From assembly GCA_028274465.1 (NCBI GenBank), contig CM051456.1:80462753-80526752 (forward strand): a stretch of DNA of 64,000 nucleotides, given 5' to 3'. The position numbers and the translations under genes were made by a program. Within the stretch, counting starts at the first letter, position 1. Each line of letters starts with the position of its first letter. The notes below the pieces were generated by a model, which was not told the DNA's origin, made no database searches, and saw nothing but the letters and a program-made list of their open reading frames with translations. Of this stretch, positions 45,736 through 58,604 are shown piece after piece. The stretch comes from Plantago ovata (Eukaryota; Streptophyta; Magnoliopsida; Lamiales; Plantaginaceae).

Positions 45736-46823
45736 AACAACTATTAGCACCTCGTATGACAAAAACAGACTCAAATATATGCTAGTGTAAAAGCGAAAAA
45801 TACGAGTGATAGATTCAACAATCAAACCCCCAAACCGCAATGTCTAGCCTAGCTTTTTCATCATGCAACATACCAACGTAACTACTACATGCAATACATC
45901 ACATCATGCTTTCACTAGACAACCAATATCCTTGATAACAAGGCTCAATTCATACCATAGCAGCGCAAAAATTCAAGCAGCATAAATCCTCATACTCAAC
46001 AATTAAACATTCTAATGCCAAATCCACCAACATTACACCAATAAACATATTCATATGCACGAAACCCAAGATAAAGACATATTGCAGAACAAGATATATC
46101 ATCTAGCAGCAAAATACCCAAATCAACAATCCAAGCAAAATTGAGCATGCAATTGATAGTAAATAACATGTCTAATCACACAAACAACATACCCATGCAT
46201 TAAATAAACATAATTGAAGCTCAAAATAGAAAACCCCCAAATTTGAAATTTAGGGTTCTAAGGATGATACCTCAGATCTGCAAATCTAACGAATTAGGAT
46301 GAAATCTGTTCAGATAGGATGATAGATCGTGTTATAGGCTTTGAATTAAGCTAAAGAACACTCAATTTGGTCAAGAAACGAAGAAGTTATGAAGATTTAG
46401 AAGCAAAATCGCACTTTTCGGGTTTTTTGGGAGTATGGATGAAGAAGAATGATGAAAATGAGGTTTTGGGGTTGAAATCCGCGTTTTTTAAGATCTGGGG
46501 CTGTGGGGCGGTTCGCCCCACCACGGGGCGGTTCGCCCCCCAAGTGGGGCGGTTCGCCCCGTGCTCCCCAATGCGGGGAGACGGGCCCTGATGTCAGAAA
46601 ATGCGGTTTAAATCCCGAAACCAATTTTTTTCAAAAAATCACTCGAAAAATCTCACTCAAAACAAAAGCATATAAGACACAGACATGAACAAATTCGCAT
46701 ATGAGAAGCAAATAGTTCAAGAATGAATGCATGCAGAAAAGCAGTAAAGAAAGCGGTAAAATTCCGGGTTGCCTCCCGGATAGCGTCATTGTTTAATGTC
46801 TTTGACTCGACTCCTGTCTGCGC
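45736..46823 (-). other. Athila leader upstream of the envelope slot
   Basis: The stretch corresponds to 28924-29684 of the outer Athila. It contains three copies of GGGGCGGTTCGCCCC-like palindromes (46503-46562), which otherwise occur in the LTRs. It ends in a splice-acceptor-like site. No real ORF is seen. Confidence 0.55.
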
Positions 46824-47340
46824 CTATCTCTTCTTTTTGCGGGTACTAGCCTTCCCCTTCATTGATCTCCTTTCCATGCCTCGAACCTGTGAATAAGAAA
46901 GAATATAGGCTGCAAGACCACAGTAGTGAGTAATAATGTCAGGCGGTTCAGGTGGATCAGGTATGGCTTGCAACACATGTTGCTTGCCATTCACTTCGAT
47001 GGTGCAAGTTCTTTGGTAGATGTCCATTACTGAGTGTAGCTTGGTCAAGAATGTTTGCCCTAAGAGTATGACATCCCCCGTCCCAGGTGCAGATGCCGGC
47101 ATAACTACGAAATTGGTGTTTATTGATGCTTCACCAATCTTGACCAACACATTTTTCACAACGCCTTCGGGTCTCATGAATGATCCATCCGCCAGTCGCA
47201 CAATAGCCCTTTCCTCTGATAGTTTTCCAAGGTTACTTTTTTCAAACACATTCAAAGGAATTATGTTTGAGTAGGATCCCGTGTCTAGTGTGGCACGGAC
47301 ATCTTCAAGCTCACCAATCCCTACCTTAATATCGAAACTT
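46824..47340 (-). pseudogene. Athila protease region
   Basis: The frame includes ATLDTGSYSNIIPLNVF (about 47295-47245), with the DTG triad of aspartic proteases, then VILLGQTFLTKLHSVMDIY, matching the second conserved block of Athila proteases. It would process Gag-Pol. Sequence after 46824 is not reverse transcriptase, so pol is cut short by a large deletion. Confidence 0.8.
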
Positions 47341-47409
47341 TTAGGGAGTGGTTCGGGATCCTCTTGCTCCTCATCACTTATGTCAGAACCAAGGTCCTCC
47401 TCTTCTTCC

Positions 47410-48912
47410 TCAGCCTGGTAGAAGTTCTTCCTTCGTGCAACACTCGCACCTAACGACCTTCTCAGTGTTGCCTTGTTCCTTACTTGCTCTTCGGTCGATC
47501 AACTCTTGCATCTTTTGATGGGCAAGCCTAGTGCTCTCTTCTAACTTATCGAGCCTTGCCCTAGTCTTCTCAGAATCTTCTTCATACCGTTTGAGAAAAC
47601 TTTGTGTGTGATCAACCATCTTCTGCAAGTTCTCCATCAGTAGAGCCGTCTTCGACTTCGGTGGCTCTTTCGGAGCGGGGTTTTCGCAGTGATTATTACC
47701 ATAGTTCAGCCTACTACGGTCTTGGTTTGGTCCATAAGTTTGGTTAGCTGGTGCATATCCTTGATTGTTACGGTATCCTCTTCTCCAAAATCCACCTCGA
47801 GGATTCCTACCGTCTTGTCCGTAGCTAACTTCCTGAGTGCCAAACTCCGTAGCGAAGGCTTCTTCTTCGCCTCCTCGAGCCCAGTTGCCATCATCGTATG
47901 CCAGCTCCGATCTACACATATGAGCTCCATGCCCATAGTTCTTGCATATTCGGCATACTTCATTCGAAACAGTTGTTCCGGTGGCGCTCTTGAGGACTTG
48001 CTTCAATTCGTTGGTAAAGCACTCGAATTGATCCCCATTCCCCCTGTACATAGGGGCTTCTTGATTCGGTGGAGTTTCAGGTCCACGTCTCCTAACCATT
48101 GCTCTTGGGTCCTTGAACTGCGACCCCTTAGCAAGCCTCTCGAAAACTTCCCAGACGGCTTCTGCGGTTTCCTCTCAAATATTGCCTCGGCATTGGAAAT
48201 CCACCACTTGTTGGTTCTCGAAGGTTAGTCCATTGTTGAAGTGTTGGACTAGGTCGGAGAGTTCAAAACCATGGTGAGGGCACTTGTTCGTGAGATCTTG
48301 GAACCTCTCGAACGCGGTGTAGATGGTCTCATCATAGTCCTGCTTGAATCCAGTGATCTGCGCCTTTAGCGCGGTAGTCAGAGTGTGTGGGAAGTATTTC
48401 TCCATGAAAGCTGAAAAAACCTTTTCCCAAGTGTCCAGCGAGCCTGCTGGAAGAGAGCTCAGCCATGACTTGGCTCTGTCGTCAAGTCCCATCGCAAAAA
48501 CCTTCATCCTTAACTCATCCGTGGTTATGTCAACTCCGGGTCGTGGGAGTTGGTTGACGAAATCATCGATATCGTTCAAGTACCCCATCACATCTTCCCT
48601 TGATAAGCCATAGAACCTCGGAAGTTGTTGGAATGCGTGGTTTTTGATCTCCAGATCTCGGGTTGCAGACGAAAGAACTATCGCCGGTCCCCTCATACGA
48701 TCCTTGGTGGGTTGTACCCATGCCTTCAATGGTCGAGCTTCTGCCATTCCGTCGATTTCCTTGAATAGACTAATTAGAGATTCAGAGAAATCGGTTTCCT
48801 CTATTTCCTCTAGTGCGCGCCTTTCAAGTAGTCGCCTTCTCTGGTGGTAGACTCTATCGATCTCAACAATTGAATTAGCAAGCGGTGTTCCTGCAGAACG
48901 TGTATGCGGCAT
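47410..48912 (-). pseudogene. Athila gag
   Basis: The region starts MPHTRSAGTPLANSIVEIDR at 48912. It contains the retrotransposon gag core (MGLDDRAKSWLSSLPAGSLD, then WEKVFSAFMEKYFPHTLT) and, further on, a CCHC zinc knuckle CRICKNYGHGAHMC (about 47960-47920) and a C-terminal coiled-coil-like part. It would form particles and bind element RNA. It is broken but easily recognised. Confidence 0.85.
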
Positions 48913-49056
48913 ACACTATCTATGACAGACTAGAAAAGGTTATTAGAAACAAATAGGAAAGCAGAGAGAGAAATTAAAAAGAAAAACTAAAACTAAAAGA
49001 ATTAGGAATCTAAAGCTGTAAATATAAACGAATTAAACAGAAATAAGGAGTATAGT

Positions 49057-49073
49057 CCCCGGCAACGGCGCCA
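49057..49073 (-). other. Primer binding site, tRNA-Asp type
   Basis: On the minus strand TGGCGCCGTTGCCGGGG lies three bases from the 5' LTR, identical to the site in the outer Athila. Confidence 0.85.
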
Positions 49074-49076
49074 ATT

Positions 49077-50341
49077 TGATGAACGTGTCACGTTCAAGCA
49101 AATAAATTTGTTATTTAGCCAAAGGCAATCCACAACTACAACGAAAATCGTAGTGTAGTAGCAGAATGACTCGAGTGTCGTTCTCTCAGGACTATAACTA
49201 GCTTTATCTATTTAACAGGAAAATATAAAACAGCAGATAGAAAGCAATAGGGGGTTTTCAAGCAGATAATGGAGGTTGGTGATAGTATGGTCCTTCTTAA
49301 CATAATGGGTCGATAATCATGCATAAATTCCTCGGTCTTGCATAGAGATCTTTGAATGAATCTTGGGTCCTGTTGTAAGTATTATGCACTACGAAGATAA
49401 TATGGGTCTGACCTGTCAACAACTAACGTCCTATTGTGTTCCGTAATCATTCAACACTATGAAGATAATTTGGTCTGATTGGCCGACAAGTGTCCTAGTG
49501 TGCATAATGATCAATACAACATACGAGAATTTTGGTGTTCAACTCATCAACGAAATAAAGCAATGACACGGAGTATAATGCGCGATATAGCCATTAGCAT
49601 GATTATCTTCCCTCGCTAAGAATTCACATACTACCACCAACGATAAATTTAGCTACTCATAATGTGCATGCAATCAATAGCAATCATAGAAGAAAACATA
49701 TTGAAAGAAATAAAATAAGTAGATAAAAGTTGTAAGATACAAAGTTACCGAAGGTTGTCAATCTCCGGATGATTGCGATCCTACACGCTCCAATCTGCTA
49801 TGAAAAACTATCCCCTAAGCTATGGAACTCCCAGGACAGGCCCCGGAAGTTCCTACCTAAAACTATAGAGAGAGGTGAGAAAGTAGGCTTGGAAAGATAT
49901 GATTTTCGGAGAGAAAACTCGCAACTATATATAGGCCTGATTTTTGCCCGCGGCGGTTCGCCTCCTGGCTGGGGCGGTTCGCCCCACTGTGTAAACGCGG
50001 AATTTCCGCGTTTTCGACGCGGTTTTGGATTTCTTTGCCTTTTCGGACTCGGTTTCAGACTTCTAATGGCCTTCTAACCTCCAGATTCGACCCCTAGACT
50101 CCAAATCCAATCCGGAAACCTTCAGATACTCCAAATAGGCTTCTAGAACACCAATTCCTTGTAGACTTCAATATAATTGCCCGTAAATCTCCGAATTTCA
50201 ACCAAAACCTGTAAAATAAAATCTAAAGGGAAACGTGACACTATTCTAATAAAATGTACTAAAATATAGCTAAATTAACATAGAGGATAGCTAAACTAGG
50301 TGAAAAAGACTCGAATGAAAGTGTAAAATACACATTCATCA
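49077..50341 (-). repeat. 5' LTR of nested Athila
   Basis: The 1265 bp LTR runs from TGATGAACGTG to ACATTCATCA on the plus strand and is followed by TGTGT. The minus-strand TATA-like CTATATATAG lies near 49924-49933, with GGCGGTTCGCC-type palindromes just upstream. Confidence 0.9.
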
Positions 50342-51096
50342 TGTGTGAGAAACTCAATCGATTTGAGCTCTCAACAAGGGTAAAACAGAGAAACACTGGA
50401 GTTAGTGGAGCCTTTGCATTGAATGCGTAGTGGCCCACTAACTAAAACCGTCAGAGCACTCTCTCTCTTTGTTTTCTTAGCCGTTAGATTAATAACTCCT
50501 TTTAATCAATGGCCACGATTGAATTTCATGTCATGATTATTGCGAGTTTATCTGTGCCAGCTTAACGTCACAAATCGATTTTACCGAGTAATAAGGGATA
50601 GATTGCTTGCTGAAATAGACAAGAATCTTTTCAGCGAGTTTGAATTAACAATCTAGATACTTGCTGAAAATTCCCCCTTACTTAGATATCTCATATTTTC
50701 TAAGTTTAAAAGACATTTCTGATTTTCCGTATCAGTAAATTCTTTTGCACTTGAGACATCCTTTGGTAAAATCTGAGAGATGAGCTTTTGCTCTTTTTCT
50801 GAGTTCCCGTCTCAGAAAATTCCTTTGATACTTGAATACCTGTTTCAGTATCTTTTGATTGTCTGAGTACCCGTATCAGCAGTCCTTAAGTTTTTTCACT
50901 TACTGAGTGCCTGTCTCAGCAAATGGTCAAGTTTCCTAACAAATACCTGTTTTGAAGGAATTACTTGCTGAATGCCTGTTTCAGCAATCATGTTGTGACT
51001 TATCATTTCTTAGAAGAAATCAGTGACTTGGTCTTTTGGACAGGAATACTTTGGCTTTGCTGAATACCTGTTTCAGCATTCTGCCAAGTGTATCCT
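50342..51096 (-). other. Pol-ORF3 spacer with hairpin array
   Basis: The spacer between pol and ORF3 has no ORF. From 50719 to 51079 it carries at least seven copies of a short imperfect inverted repeat, CTGARTRCCYGTYTCAG on the plus strand, at 50719, 50799, 50831, 50863, 50903, 50967 and 51059. Each has arms of about 5-6 bases (for example GCTGAA...TTCAGC) around a CCTGT loop. Confidence 0.75.
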
Positions 51097-53184
51097 TTAT
51101 TGAGGTAGTTCAATCAATCCAAGGTTATACCTTAGCATTGCGAACCTATTATCCGGTAGGGGCTTGGTAAAGATGTCATCAAGCTGATCTTCAGTACCTA
51201 CTTTCACAACCTCAATATCACCTTTTTCCACATGATGTCTAATATCAATGTGCTTGGTCCTAGAGTGAAACTTAGGATTTTGCGTAATTGCAATAGCACT
51301 TGTATTATCACAAAAGATTGGTGTTTTCTTTGCAGAAATACCATAATCTCTTACTTGTTGCTGAATCCATAGGATTTGAGCTGTGCAACAACCAGCTACA
51401 ATGTATTCAGATTCAGTAGATGAATTGGCGACACACGTTTGCTTCTTGCTGAACCATGATATTAATCTAGTACCCAAAAATTGACAAGTTCCAGATGTAC
51501 TTTTTCTATCAAGAGTTGATCCACCATGATCAGCATCAGAATAGCCAACCAATTCAAGTCCAGAATCTTTAGGATACCATCATCCAACATTGACTGTACC
51601 TTTAACATATTTCAGTATCTTGATTGCCTTTTTGTAGTGTGATTTTCTTGGATCAGATTGGAATCTTGCACACACACAAACAACATACTGAATGTCAGGT
51701 CTACTTGCTGTTAGATACAACAAGGAACCAATGAGCTTCCTATACTTGTGTTCTTCAACACTTTTGTCCTCTTTAGTATAGCCCAATTTGGTACCAACAC
51801 TCATAGGGATCTTTTCAGGTTTCTCTTCCTCTTTGATCCTAAATTTTATGAGCATTTCTTTCGCATACTTTGCTTGATTTATGAATATTCCATCTTTGAG
51901 TTGCTTGACTTGCAACCCTAGGAAGTAATTCAATTTTCCCATCATACTCATTTCAAACTTATTAGTCATGAGTTTGGCAAAATCATCACAAAGTTGCTTG
52001 TCCTTAGATCCAAAAATTATGTCATCCACATAAATTTGAACTAAGATTAATTTACCATCATGGTTCATGGTAAAAAGAGTTTTGTCAACTTCACCTTTCT
52101 TGAAACCATTTTCCAGCAAGAACTTAGCCAAGGTATCATACCATGCTCTCGGTGCTTGCTTTAGACCATATACAGCTTTCTGAAGCTTATATACCATCTT
52201 GGTTTCTGAGGGAAGTTCAAAGCCAGGGGGTTGTTCTAGGTAGACTTCTTCAGCAAGTTCACCATTTAAGAATGCACTTTTAACATCCATTTGGTAAACA
52301 ATGAAGTCATTGTGAGCAGCAAAGGCCAAGAAAAGCCTAATTGCATCCAATCTTGCAACTGGAGCATAAGACTCATCATAGTCCAATCCTTCAGTCTGAC
52401 AGTAACCTTGAGCAACTAAGCGTGCTTTGTTTCTTGTTACTTCACAAGACTCGCTCAGTTTGTTTCTGAACACCCACTTTGTACCAATAGCTTTCTTATT
52501 TTCAGCAAGTGGCACAAGTTTCCAGACTTTGTTTCTTTCAAATTGATCCAATTCTTCTTGCATTGCCTTTATCCATTCAGAATGCTTCAAAGCTTCTTCT
52601 ATGGTTTTAGGTTCAATTTCTGAAACAAAGCAAGAGAATAAAGATTCTACTTCTACGACAGTTGCTTCTTCAGCAAGTCCTTGAGTAGCTTTGGATCTAG
52701 TCACTTGGCGTTTATTAATATCGCCAATCATATCCGTAGAGGGATGATCTCTAATCCATTTATTAACAGGTTTCCTGTTTGTTGGATCAGGATATGTTTG
52801 CTCATCAGCATGTGACTCTTCAGTATGTACTTGTTCAGTACTACTGGGAATTTGTGTCTCTGCTGAGATTTGTTCGTCAGCAACTGCTTGTTCAGCATTG
52901 CTGGATTGAGGTATTTCATCAGCAGGCACTGGAGATTGCGTAATTTCAGCAACTTCCGGAGCAACCACATCTTTTGCTGGAAATTCTTTGTCATGAATTA
53001 TATTTATCTTGTCATGACTCGGGGGAGGAGAGTCATTGTCAGAATCATCATTTAGTTCAATTAACTTGATTTGCCTAGCATCAGATTCAGTTCTTTGCTC
53101 ATGTATGATTAGCTTTTTCATACATTCTGATATTTCTTCTTCAGCAGGCACACCTTGTGACTTTTCGTAGAATACAACATGCAC
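51097..53184 (-). pseudogene. Copia reverse transcriptase and RNase H
   Basis: The reverse transcriptase has [20 protein letters not shown] near 52290, [23 protein letters not shown] and the catalytic YVDDIIFG near 52020. RNase H has GYSDADHGGSTLDRKSTSGT near 51540, NSSTESEYIVAG, DNTSAI and FTKPLP. These are classic Ty1/copia motifs. The N-terminal 150 residues form a low-complexity linker from integrase. It has one or two breaks and otherwise looks well preserved. Confidence 0.9.
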
Positions 53185-54467
53185 AAATTCTTCAATCTTT
53201 TGTGCCTTTTGTTGTAAATTCTATAAGCTTTACTATGCAAGGAGTAGCCAAGAAATATCGCTTCGTCTGCCTTTGGTTGAAATGTTCTTAGGTGTTCTCT
53301 ACCATTGTTAAGAACGAAACACTTGCAACCAAATACTCTTAGATGAGTGATGTTAGGAGGTCTTCCAACAAACAATTCATAAGGAGTTTTGTTGTATTCC
53401 TTAGTAATCAAACATCTATTTTGAGTATAGCAGGCGGTATTAATCGCTTCAACCCAGTAAGCCTCACTTAATTCAGTGTCAGCAAGCATTGTTCTTGCGG
53501 CTTCTTTCAGGGTACGATTCTTCCGTTCAGCAACACCGTTTTGCTGTGGTGTCCTTACTGAGGATAACTGATGTTGAATACCTTTGGAGGTACAATATTC
53601 AGTTATGTACTGGTTTACAAACTCAGTACCATGGTCTGTCCTTATGACTTTTACCTTGTCATTTTTCATGACTTCAAGCTTATTCAGCAAGTTAGGTATT
53701 TCAGTCTTGGTTTCAGATTTGTGCTTGATGAACACTACCCAAGTGAATCTTGAATAGTCATCTACCACGACTAGACCATACTTCTTACCAGCATAGCTTG
53801 TTGAAGAAGATTCAAACAAGTCCATGTGTAAGAGTTGTAAAGGTTTTGTAGTTGACGATACTGCCTTGTTCTTGAAAGAAGATTTGGTTTGCTTTCCTTG
53901 CTGACATGCATTGCAAACACCATCCTTCTTAAAAGTAACCCTAGGTAATCCAACTACAAGTGCCTTTTTAGACAGCTTATTCAGCGTCTTGAAGTTTAGA
54001 TGACTTGTTCGTTTATGCCATAACCATGCTTTTTCAGCAAGGCAATCATGATCTGAGACAAGGCATTTTTCAACGTTTGCTGAAGACCAATCAACGGTGT
54101 ACAAGCCTCCTGATCTTCTTGCAATCATTATAACCTTTTTAGTCTCAAAATCTACAATTTTACATTCATCACTTTTAATTTCGATGAAGTATCCTTTGTC
54201 AGCAAATTGACTCATGCTGAAAAGGTTAAACTTAAGATTTTTGACATAAAGAACTCCAGAAATGGTTATGCATCCCAACTTCACATCACCATAGCCTTTT
54301 GTAGATCCGGAGCCTCCACCAGCAAACCTTATTGTTGGACCTTTAGACCACCGTCTATAGTTTATAAGGTTATTCATGTTGCCCGTCATGTGCTTTCCAC
54401 AACCACTATCAAAGTGCCAGATTGCATCCTTTGTCTCCGTGGCTGCAGTCTGCACAATCAAGAGCAA
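53118..54467 (-). pseudogene. Copia protease and integrase
   Basis: The protease active site is in WHFDSGCGKHMTGN (about 54416-54375). Next comes a zinc-binding pre-integrase part, WHKRTSHLNFK...CNACQQGK (about 54020-53900), then the integrase core with LLHMDLFESS, VIRTDHGTEFVNQY and SVRTPQQNGVAERKNRTLKE, giving the three catalytic acidic residues. The C-terminal part ends in FQPKADEAIFLGYSLHSKAY, the usual copia integrase tail. The copia order of protease, integrase, reverse transcriptase is clear. Confidence 0.9.
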
Positions 54468-54618
54468 ACAAGTTAATTATCCAATGATGGATGTCCATTA
54501 ACATGTTCAACAATGCGTCCAGTGGAAACCCAAGTCTGAAGTTTTTCAACTTTGACTTGTTTTCTACTTGCTGAGGAACTAGGAGGATTTGGGCTGAAAG
54601 ACTTTTGACTCGTGCTGG

Positions 54619-56850
54619 TCAAATCCACTTTCTGATGTGGTGTCTTGCTCTGTTGACCTTTTTGCTGAACATACTTTTTAGTAAGTTCTTTTCTAGCAAG
54701 GTTCCTTCTACTCCTAGCATTGGGAGTCTTTCAGAACTCTTAGGCTTGGTTTTCTTAATCTCTTTGAAGTATCTTTGCTGACTTTGCTTATACTCATGAA
54801 AGAGTTGCCTTTGCATGGTTTTGAAACCGAGTCCACTCTTTGGAGAATGCTGAGCTTTAGCTTCAGCAACCTTACTTGATTCAGGTTTGTCAGGAAAGGA
54901 CTTCTGATTACTTTTGGTAATCTTGCCTTTAGTCTTAACAACTTGCTTTTCAGCAACTTGTTTGGCGGAATGCTTCACGGCATTCTTTTTCTTTCCAGTT
55001 TGCTTCTCAGCAACCTGTTTTCCTTTTAAAGTCTTGTTACTTTGAGTAGCAACAGCGGGCTTTATGGTCATAGGTACTTGATTGCATGTTTCAGCAACCT
55101 TAGTTTGACCAAACTGATAGATTACTGGAGGACTACTATCAGTAGCACGTACAAAGGAGATAGGTGATTTATCTTTTCTCAAGATTTCTACGTTATCACC
55201 TTCGCACGTTGCTCCTAAACCTTCTTTCTGAGATGGATCTCTCAAATAAGAGTTTAGTTCAGTCAGCGTATTACTTGCTTCCACATAGGATTTGAAATTG
55301 ATTTTCATCTTTTTCATTTCTTGGATTTCAGCAAGTAACTTTAGAATTGAGGACTGATACTCTTCCAATTCTAATGCCATTTGAGAATTTTTCTCTGCAG
55401 CCTCAGCAATCAACTTCTTAAGACGCCTTATTTCAGCATCCTTTTCTTCTGTCTCTTCCTTCAGCAAAACGTACTTTTCAGTAGTTTGCTTGGTCAGAGT
55501 TTCAGCAAGTTGTAGTTTCTCTTGCTGTTTGCTGAGAGTTTTCTCAAATCTTTCGATTTCTCCTTGAATCTTGTCAAGGTCAATCTCGTCTTCACTTTCT
55601 GAATCTGAGTCAGAGGTAGAGTTATTTACCTGACCGGCCATGAGGCAGAATTCGTAGTTCGACACATCTGGATAAGCTTCCATAGCTATTCCACACACTT
55701 CTTTGCCAATCTCCACGTCTAGAGTGGCTTCTTCATCGTCGGTGTCTGAACTTTCATCCTCATTGTCTTCGGAGCTTGTATCAATACACAATGCATCGAT
55801 TTTTGCTTGAAGCTTCTTCTTTTCTTCAGCAATGAAAGCTCTTTTGAACTTCTTCTTCTTTTCAGCAGATTTACCTTTCAGCAAAGGGCAATTTGCTTTG
55901 AAGTGTCCAGGCTTTTTGCAGTAAAAACATAGATCATTTCCAACTGCTGGTTCTTCTGATGATGTAGCTTGCTGAGCTTGCTTGTTCAGCGAGCTAGTAT
56001 CATTCTTGTACTTATGGTAGTTGTTACCAAGATGCTTTTTCAGCTTCTCTTTTGCTTTTCGCCTTTCAAGTTCCTTACTGATGAACTTCTTCATGTTTTT
56101 AACAACTAAAGCATTTTCATCAGCAGGCTCTTTATCATTCTTCTTTTCAGAAGATGACGGCTTTTCTCTTTGCTTTGTCTCATACTTGACAGTAGCAAGA
56201 TGAGAGAACAACTCTGTTGGTGTAATGTCAGGCATTCCTTGATTATAATAGAAATTCTGAGTATGAATCCATTCTTGATTCAAACTTCTGATGATAGTTT
56301 TCACTTTCTCAGAATCTGAATAAAGATTTCCAACACCCAGCGCTGCAATTTCACTAACAAGAGTTGTGAATCTGAAGTCCAAGTCTTCCAGTGACTCGTT
56401 AGCACCTTGCTTAAAGTTTTGAAACTTTAACTTAAGTACTTCAAGTTTGTTTTCCTTGGTCTTGTCAGATCCAGCACAAAGATCTTGAACCATTTTCCAA
56501 GCTTCCTTTGCAGTCTTAGCACCCCACAGTTTGCACTGTATGGTATCCGGAGTTGATCGAATGATGATGTTTCTAGCTTGGCCATCTAGACGGAATCTCT
56601 TAGATTCGTCAGAAGTCCATTCCTCTCTTGGTTTTGGCACAATCGTATCTGATGGTTCGTCTTGGATGGTTTCCTTTCCAGCTTCAGTGGTTCTATGAGG
56701 GAAACTCCTTTCAACCTTGGTGATCTTGATAGGTCAATCATTAATGACGGTGACCATCTCATCACTAATGACCTCAAGATGTAGCATCATGTTGTTTCGC
56801 CATTTCTCGTAATTTTCCAGCTTCAGCAAGGGAGCATCTCCTAAAGACAT
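54619..56850 (-). pseudogene. Copia gag with extended coiled coil
   Basis: The frame begins MSLGDAPLLKLENYEKWRNN (56850), a typical copia Gag start. It includes SLEDLDFRFTTLVSEIAALG, a CCHC knuckle CFYCKKPGHFKANC (about 55945-55900), then an unusually long acidic part and a coiled-coil stretch (EKTLSKQQEKLQLAETLTKQ and following), ending in a lysine-rich part. Long coiled-coil extensions after the zinc knuckle are reported for Sireviruses. It has one or two breaks. Confidence 0.85.
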
Positions 56851-56946
56851 CCTGTCAGCAAAGCACTACCAAACTGATCAAGTGAGAGTGATTTACGGAA
56901 AGCACTTAAGGGGATCTAGGTTCAGTGCAGAAGGCTAAAGAACCTC

Positions 56947-56958
56947 GCTCTGATACCA
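56947..56958 (-). other. Primer binding site, initiator tRNA-Met type
   Basis: On the minus strand TGGTATCAGAGC lies two bases from the 5' LTR. It is complementary to the 3' end of plant initiator tRNA-Met, the usual copia primer. Confidence 0.9.
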
Positions 56959-56960
56959 CT

Positions 56961-58604
56961 TGTTGGTCCCTTTAAACAACAAGAAAAGACTAGAGGGGGG
57001 GGGGGGTGAATAGTCTTTTCAAACTTTTGTCGTTTAAAAACTTTCTCAGCAAGTACTTATTACTTTTCAGTAATGAGGTTGCTGATACTTAACTTTCTCA
57101 GCAAGCGTAAGTTACTTTACAGTAGCTTGGTTTGCTGATACTTAAAATCAGAGAGCGGAAGTCTTTGAAACAATAAGTGCTCTTTCAGCAAGTAAAGAGT
57201 TTCAGCAAGTGAAGTGAGTGACTGTGCACAAACAGATATAATTTGCTGAAAGCTAAATGCATTAAGTAAATCACACAAATGCTTTTATAGTGGTATCTGA
57301 GAGTGGCGTAATCTCTCAACTAATCCACTTTGTCCTTTCTAGGACTGAATCCACTAAGATATGATTGAGGTTCCTTACAATCTCCTATCTAAAGCGATTC
57401 AACAGAAATCAAAGCACACTTGCTTTGTTTCCAACCTAAACTAGAGAACTCAACCTTGTTCTCCACCAAACTTGGTACTTTTAATCAGCAAAACTATGCT
57501 CGATTAAGTTCCCCCTGAATATCACGCCTGAAAGGGTGTATTTTCAGTTAGAGAGTTTTGGGGTGAGATGACTTAATTATAACTTATTCAGTTACAACAA
57601 GTAATCTAAGAAACACAACTTTGAATACTTTGCAGTAAACAAGTTTGATTTTTTCTGGTGTCATGACTTGTTCTTGTTCGAAAGAAAGAACACTAAACTA
57701 ATTTCTTAGCCGAGTTTGTTCTACTTTTTCACAAGTAGCTTTTTCAAGCTTTAAGTCTTGGAACGGATCAATGGCAGTAAGAGTGTTGAAGGTTTGTGAG
57801 TTTTTAAGCACAAGTGAGAGTTTGATCACGTTGTTGACACACTTCAACTCTTTGCCGGATGACCTCTATTTATAGTGCAAGTAAGGAGCCGTTTGAATTT
57901 CAAATCCTAAGGCTTTTGTTCCTTAACATGTCACTATCTTGCTTTTGTACTTTCAGCAGCGACTTTGTTTGTCTTCTAGTCTTCATGTCCTCCGCGTGTA
58001 AGCTTTACATTAAATGCACATTTGAATAGAATTCAAACAGTAACATTGGAGCGCAAAATTCTCGTACATTCAGCAAGAGGTCACATATGTTTATTAGCAA
58101 GTGGCCAGTCTCAGTTTCAGCATGCACAACCTACTCTGTCTTTCAGATTTTCACTTATGCAATGTTGTTGCTGAATTTTCCACTTTCTGAGCAACATGTG
58201 CCTTACTAGTCTTCAGCAATCTTCAAGGCTTCATGTCTTCAAGTCTTCAATTGTTCAGATCTTCAAAAGTCTTCAAGATTCTGACCGGTTTCTTATTTGC
58301 TTCAATAATTTGTTTGTAATAAACAAAATATATCTTCAGCAAATGCTTCAATAGGTTATTTTCTTTTCAGAAAATAAGATACATTAAAGCTAAGCATCAA
58401 TAAGATATTTTCTTTTCAGAAAATAAAATACATCATACGCAAAAGAAATAACTTATCTAACACCTAACTAAGTCATCAGCAAACGTTCCTCTTTTACAAT
58501 GTCCTTAAAATTCTAAATTCCTATGGACCTTAAGAGTACTAGTTACTGGACTTTCCTTAATTTAGCATGGTTAATTGCTCATCAAAATTACAAGATTCCT
58601 AACA
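56961..58604 (-). repeat. 5' LTR of Sirevirus-like copy 2
   Basis: The 1644 bp LTR matches 34810-36450. It differs from it in the G-run length (about 14 here) and at about 27 other places. A TATA-like CTATAAATAG on the minus strand lies near 57866-57875. Confidence 0.95.

Larger units (their letters stand above)
42149..50341 (-). mobile_element. Non-autonomous Athila nested in the copia element
   Basis: The 8193 bp element has LTRs at 49077-50341 (5') and 42149-43414 (3'), a target duplication TGTGT on both sides, a tRNA-Asp type PBS, gag, protease, a leader, a sequence in the envelope slot, a tail with hairpins and purine tract, and a polypurine tract. Reverse transcriptase, RNase H and integrase are absent: the sequence passes from protease (46824) almost directly to the leader. 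It therefore depends on another element for movement. The LTRs differ at about 20 of 1265 sites by eye (about 1.6%). It is broken, with several breaks in gag and the envelope slot. Confidence 0.9.
34810..58604 (-). mobile_element. Complete Sirevirus-like Ty1/copia element with nested Athila
   Basis: Minus-strand order: 5' LTR (56961-58604), tRNA-iMet PBS, gag, protease, integrase, reverse transcriptase, RNase H, a spacer with a hairpin array, ORF3, polypurine tract and 3' LTR (34810-36450). The target duplication GTAAT is present on both sides (34805-34809, 58605-58609). Without the nested Athila the element is about 15.6 kb, long for copia but in keeping with Sireviruses that carry a third ORF. 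The two LTRs differ by about 27 sites by eye (about 1.6%), suggesting well under a million years or near that. It looks nearly whole with a handful of breaks plus the 8.2 kb insertion. Confidence 0.9.

Noticed and set aside
50719-51079. A CRISPR array
   Set aside because: The repeats are short, imperfect and unevenly spaced, the genome is a plant, and no cas genes are present.
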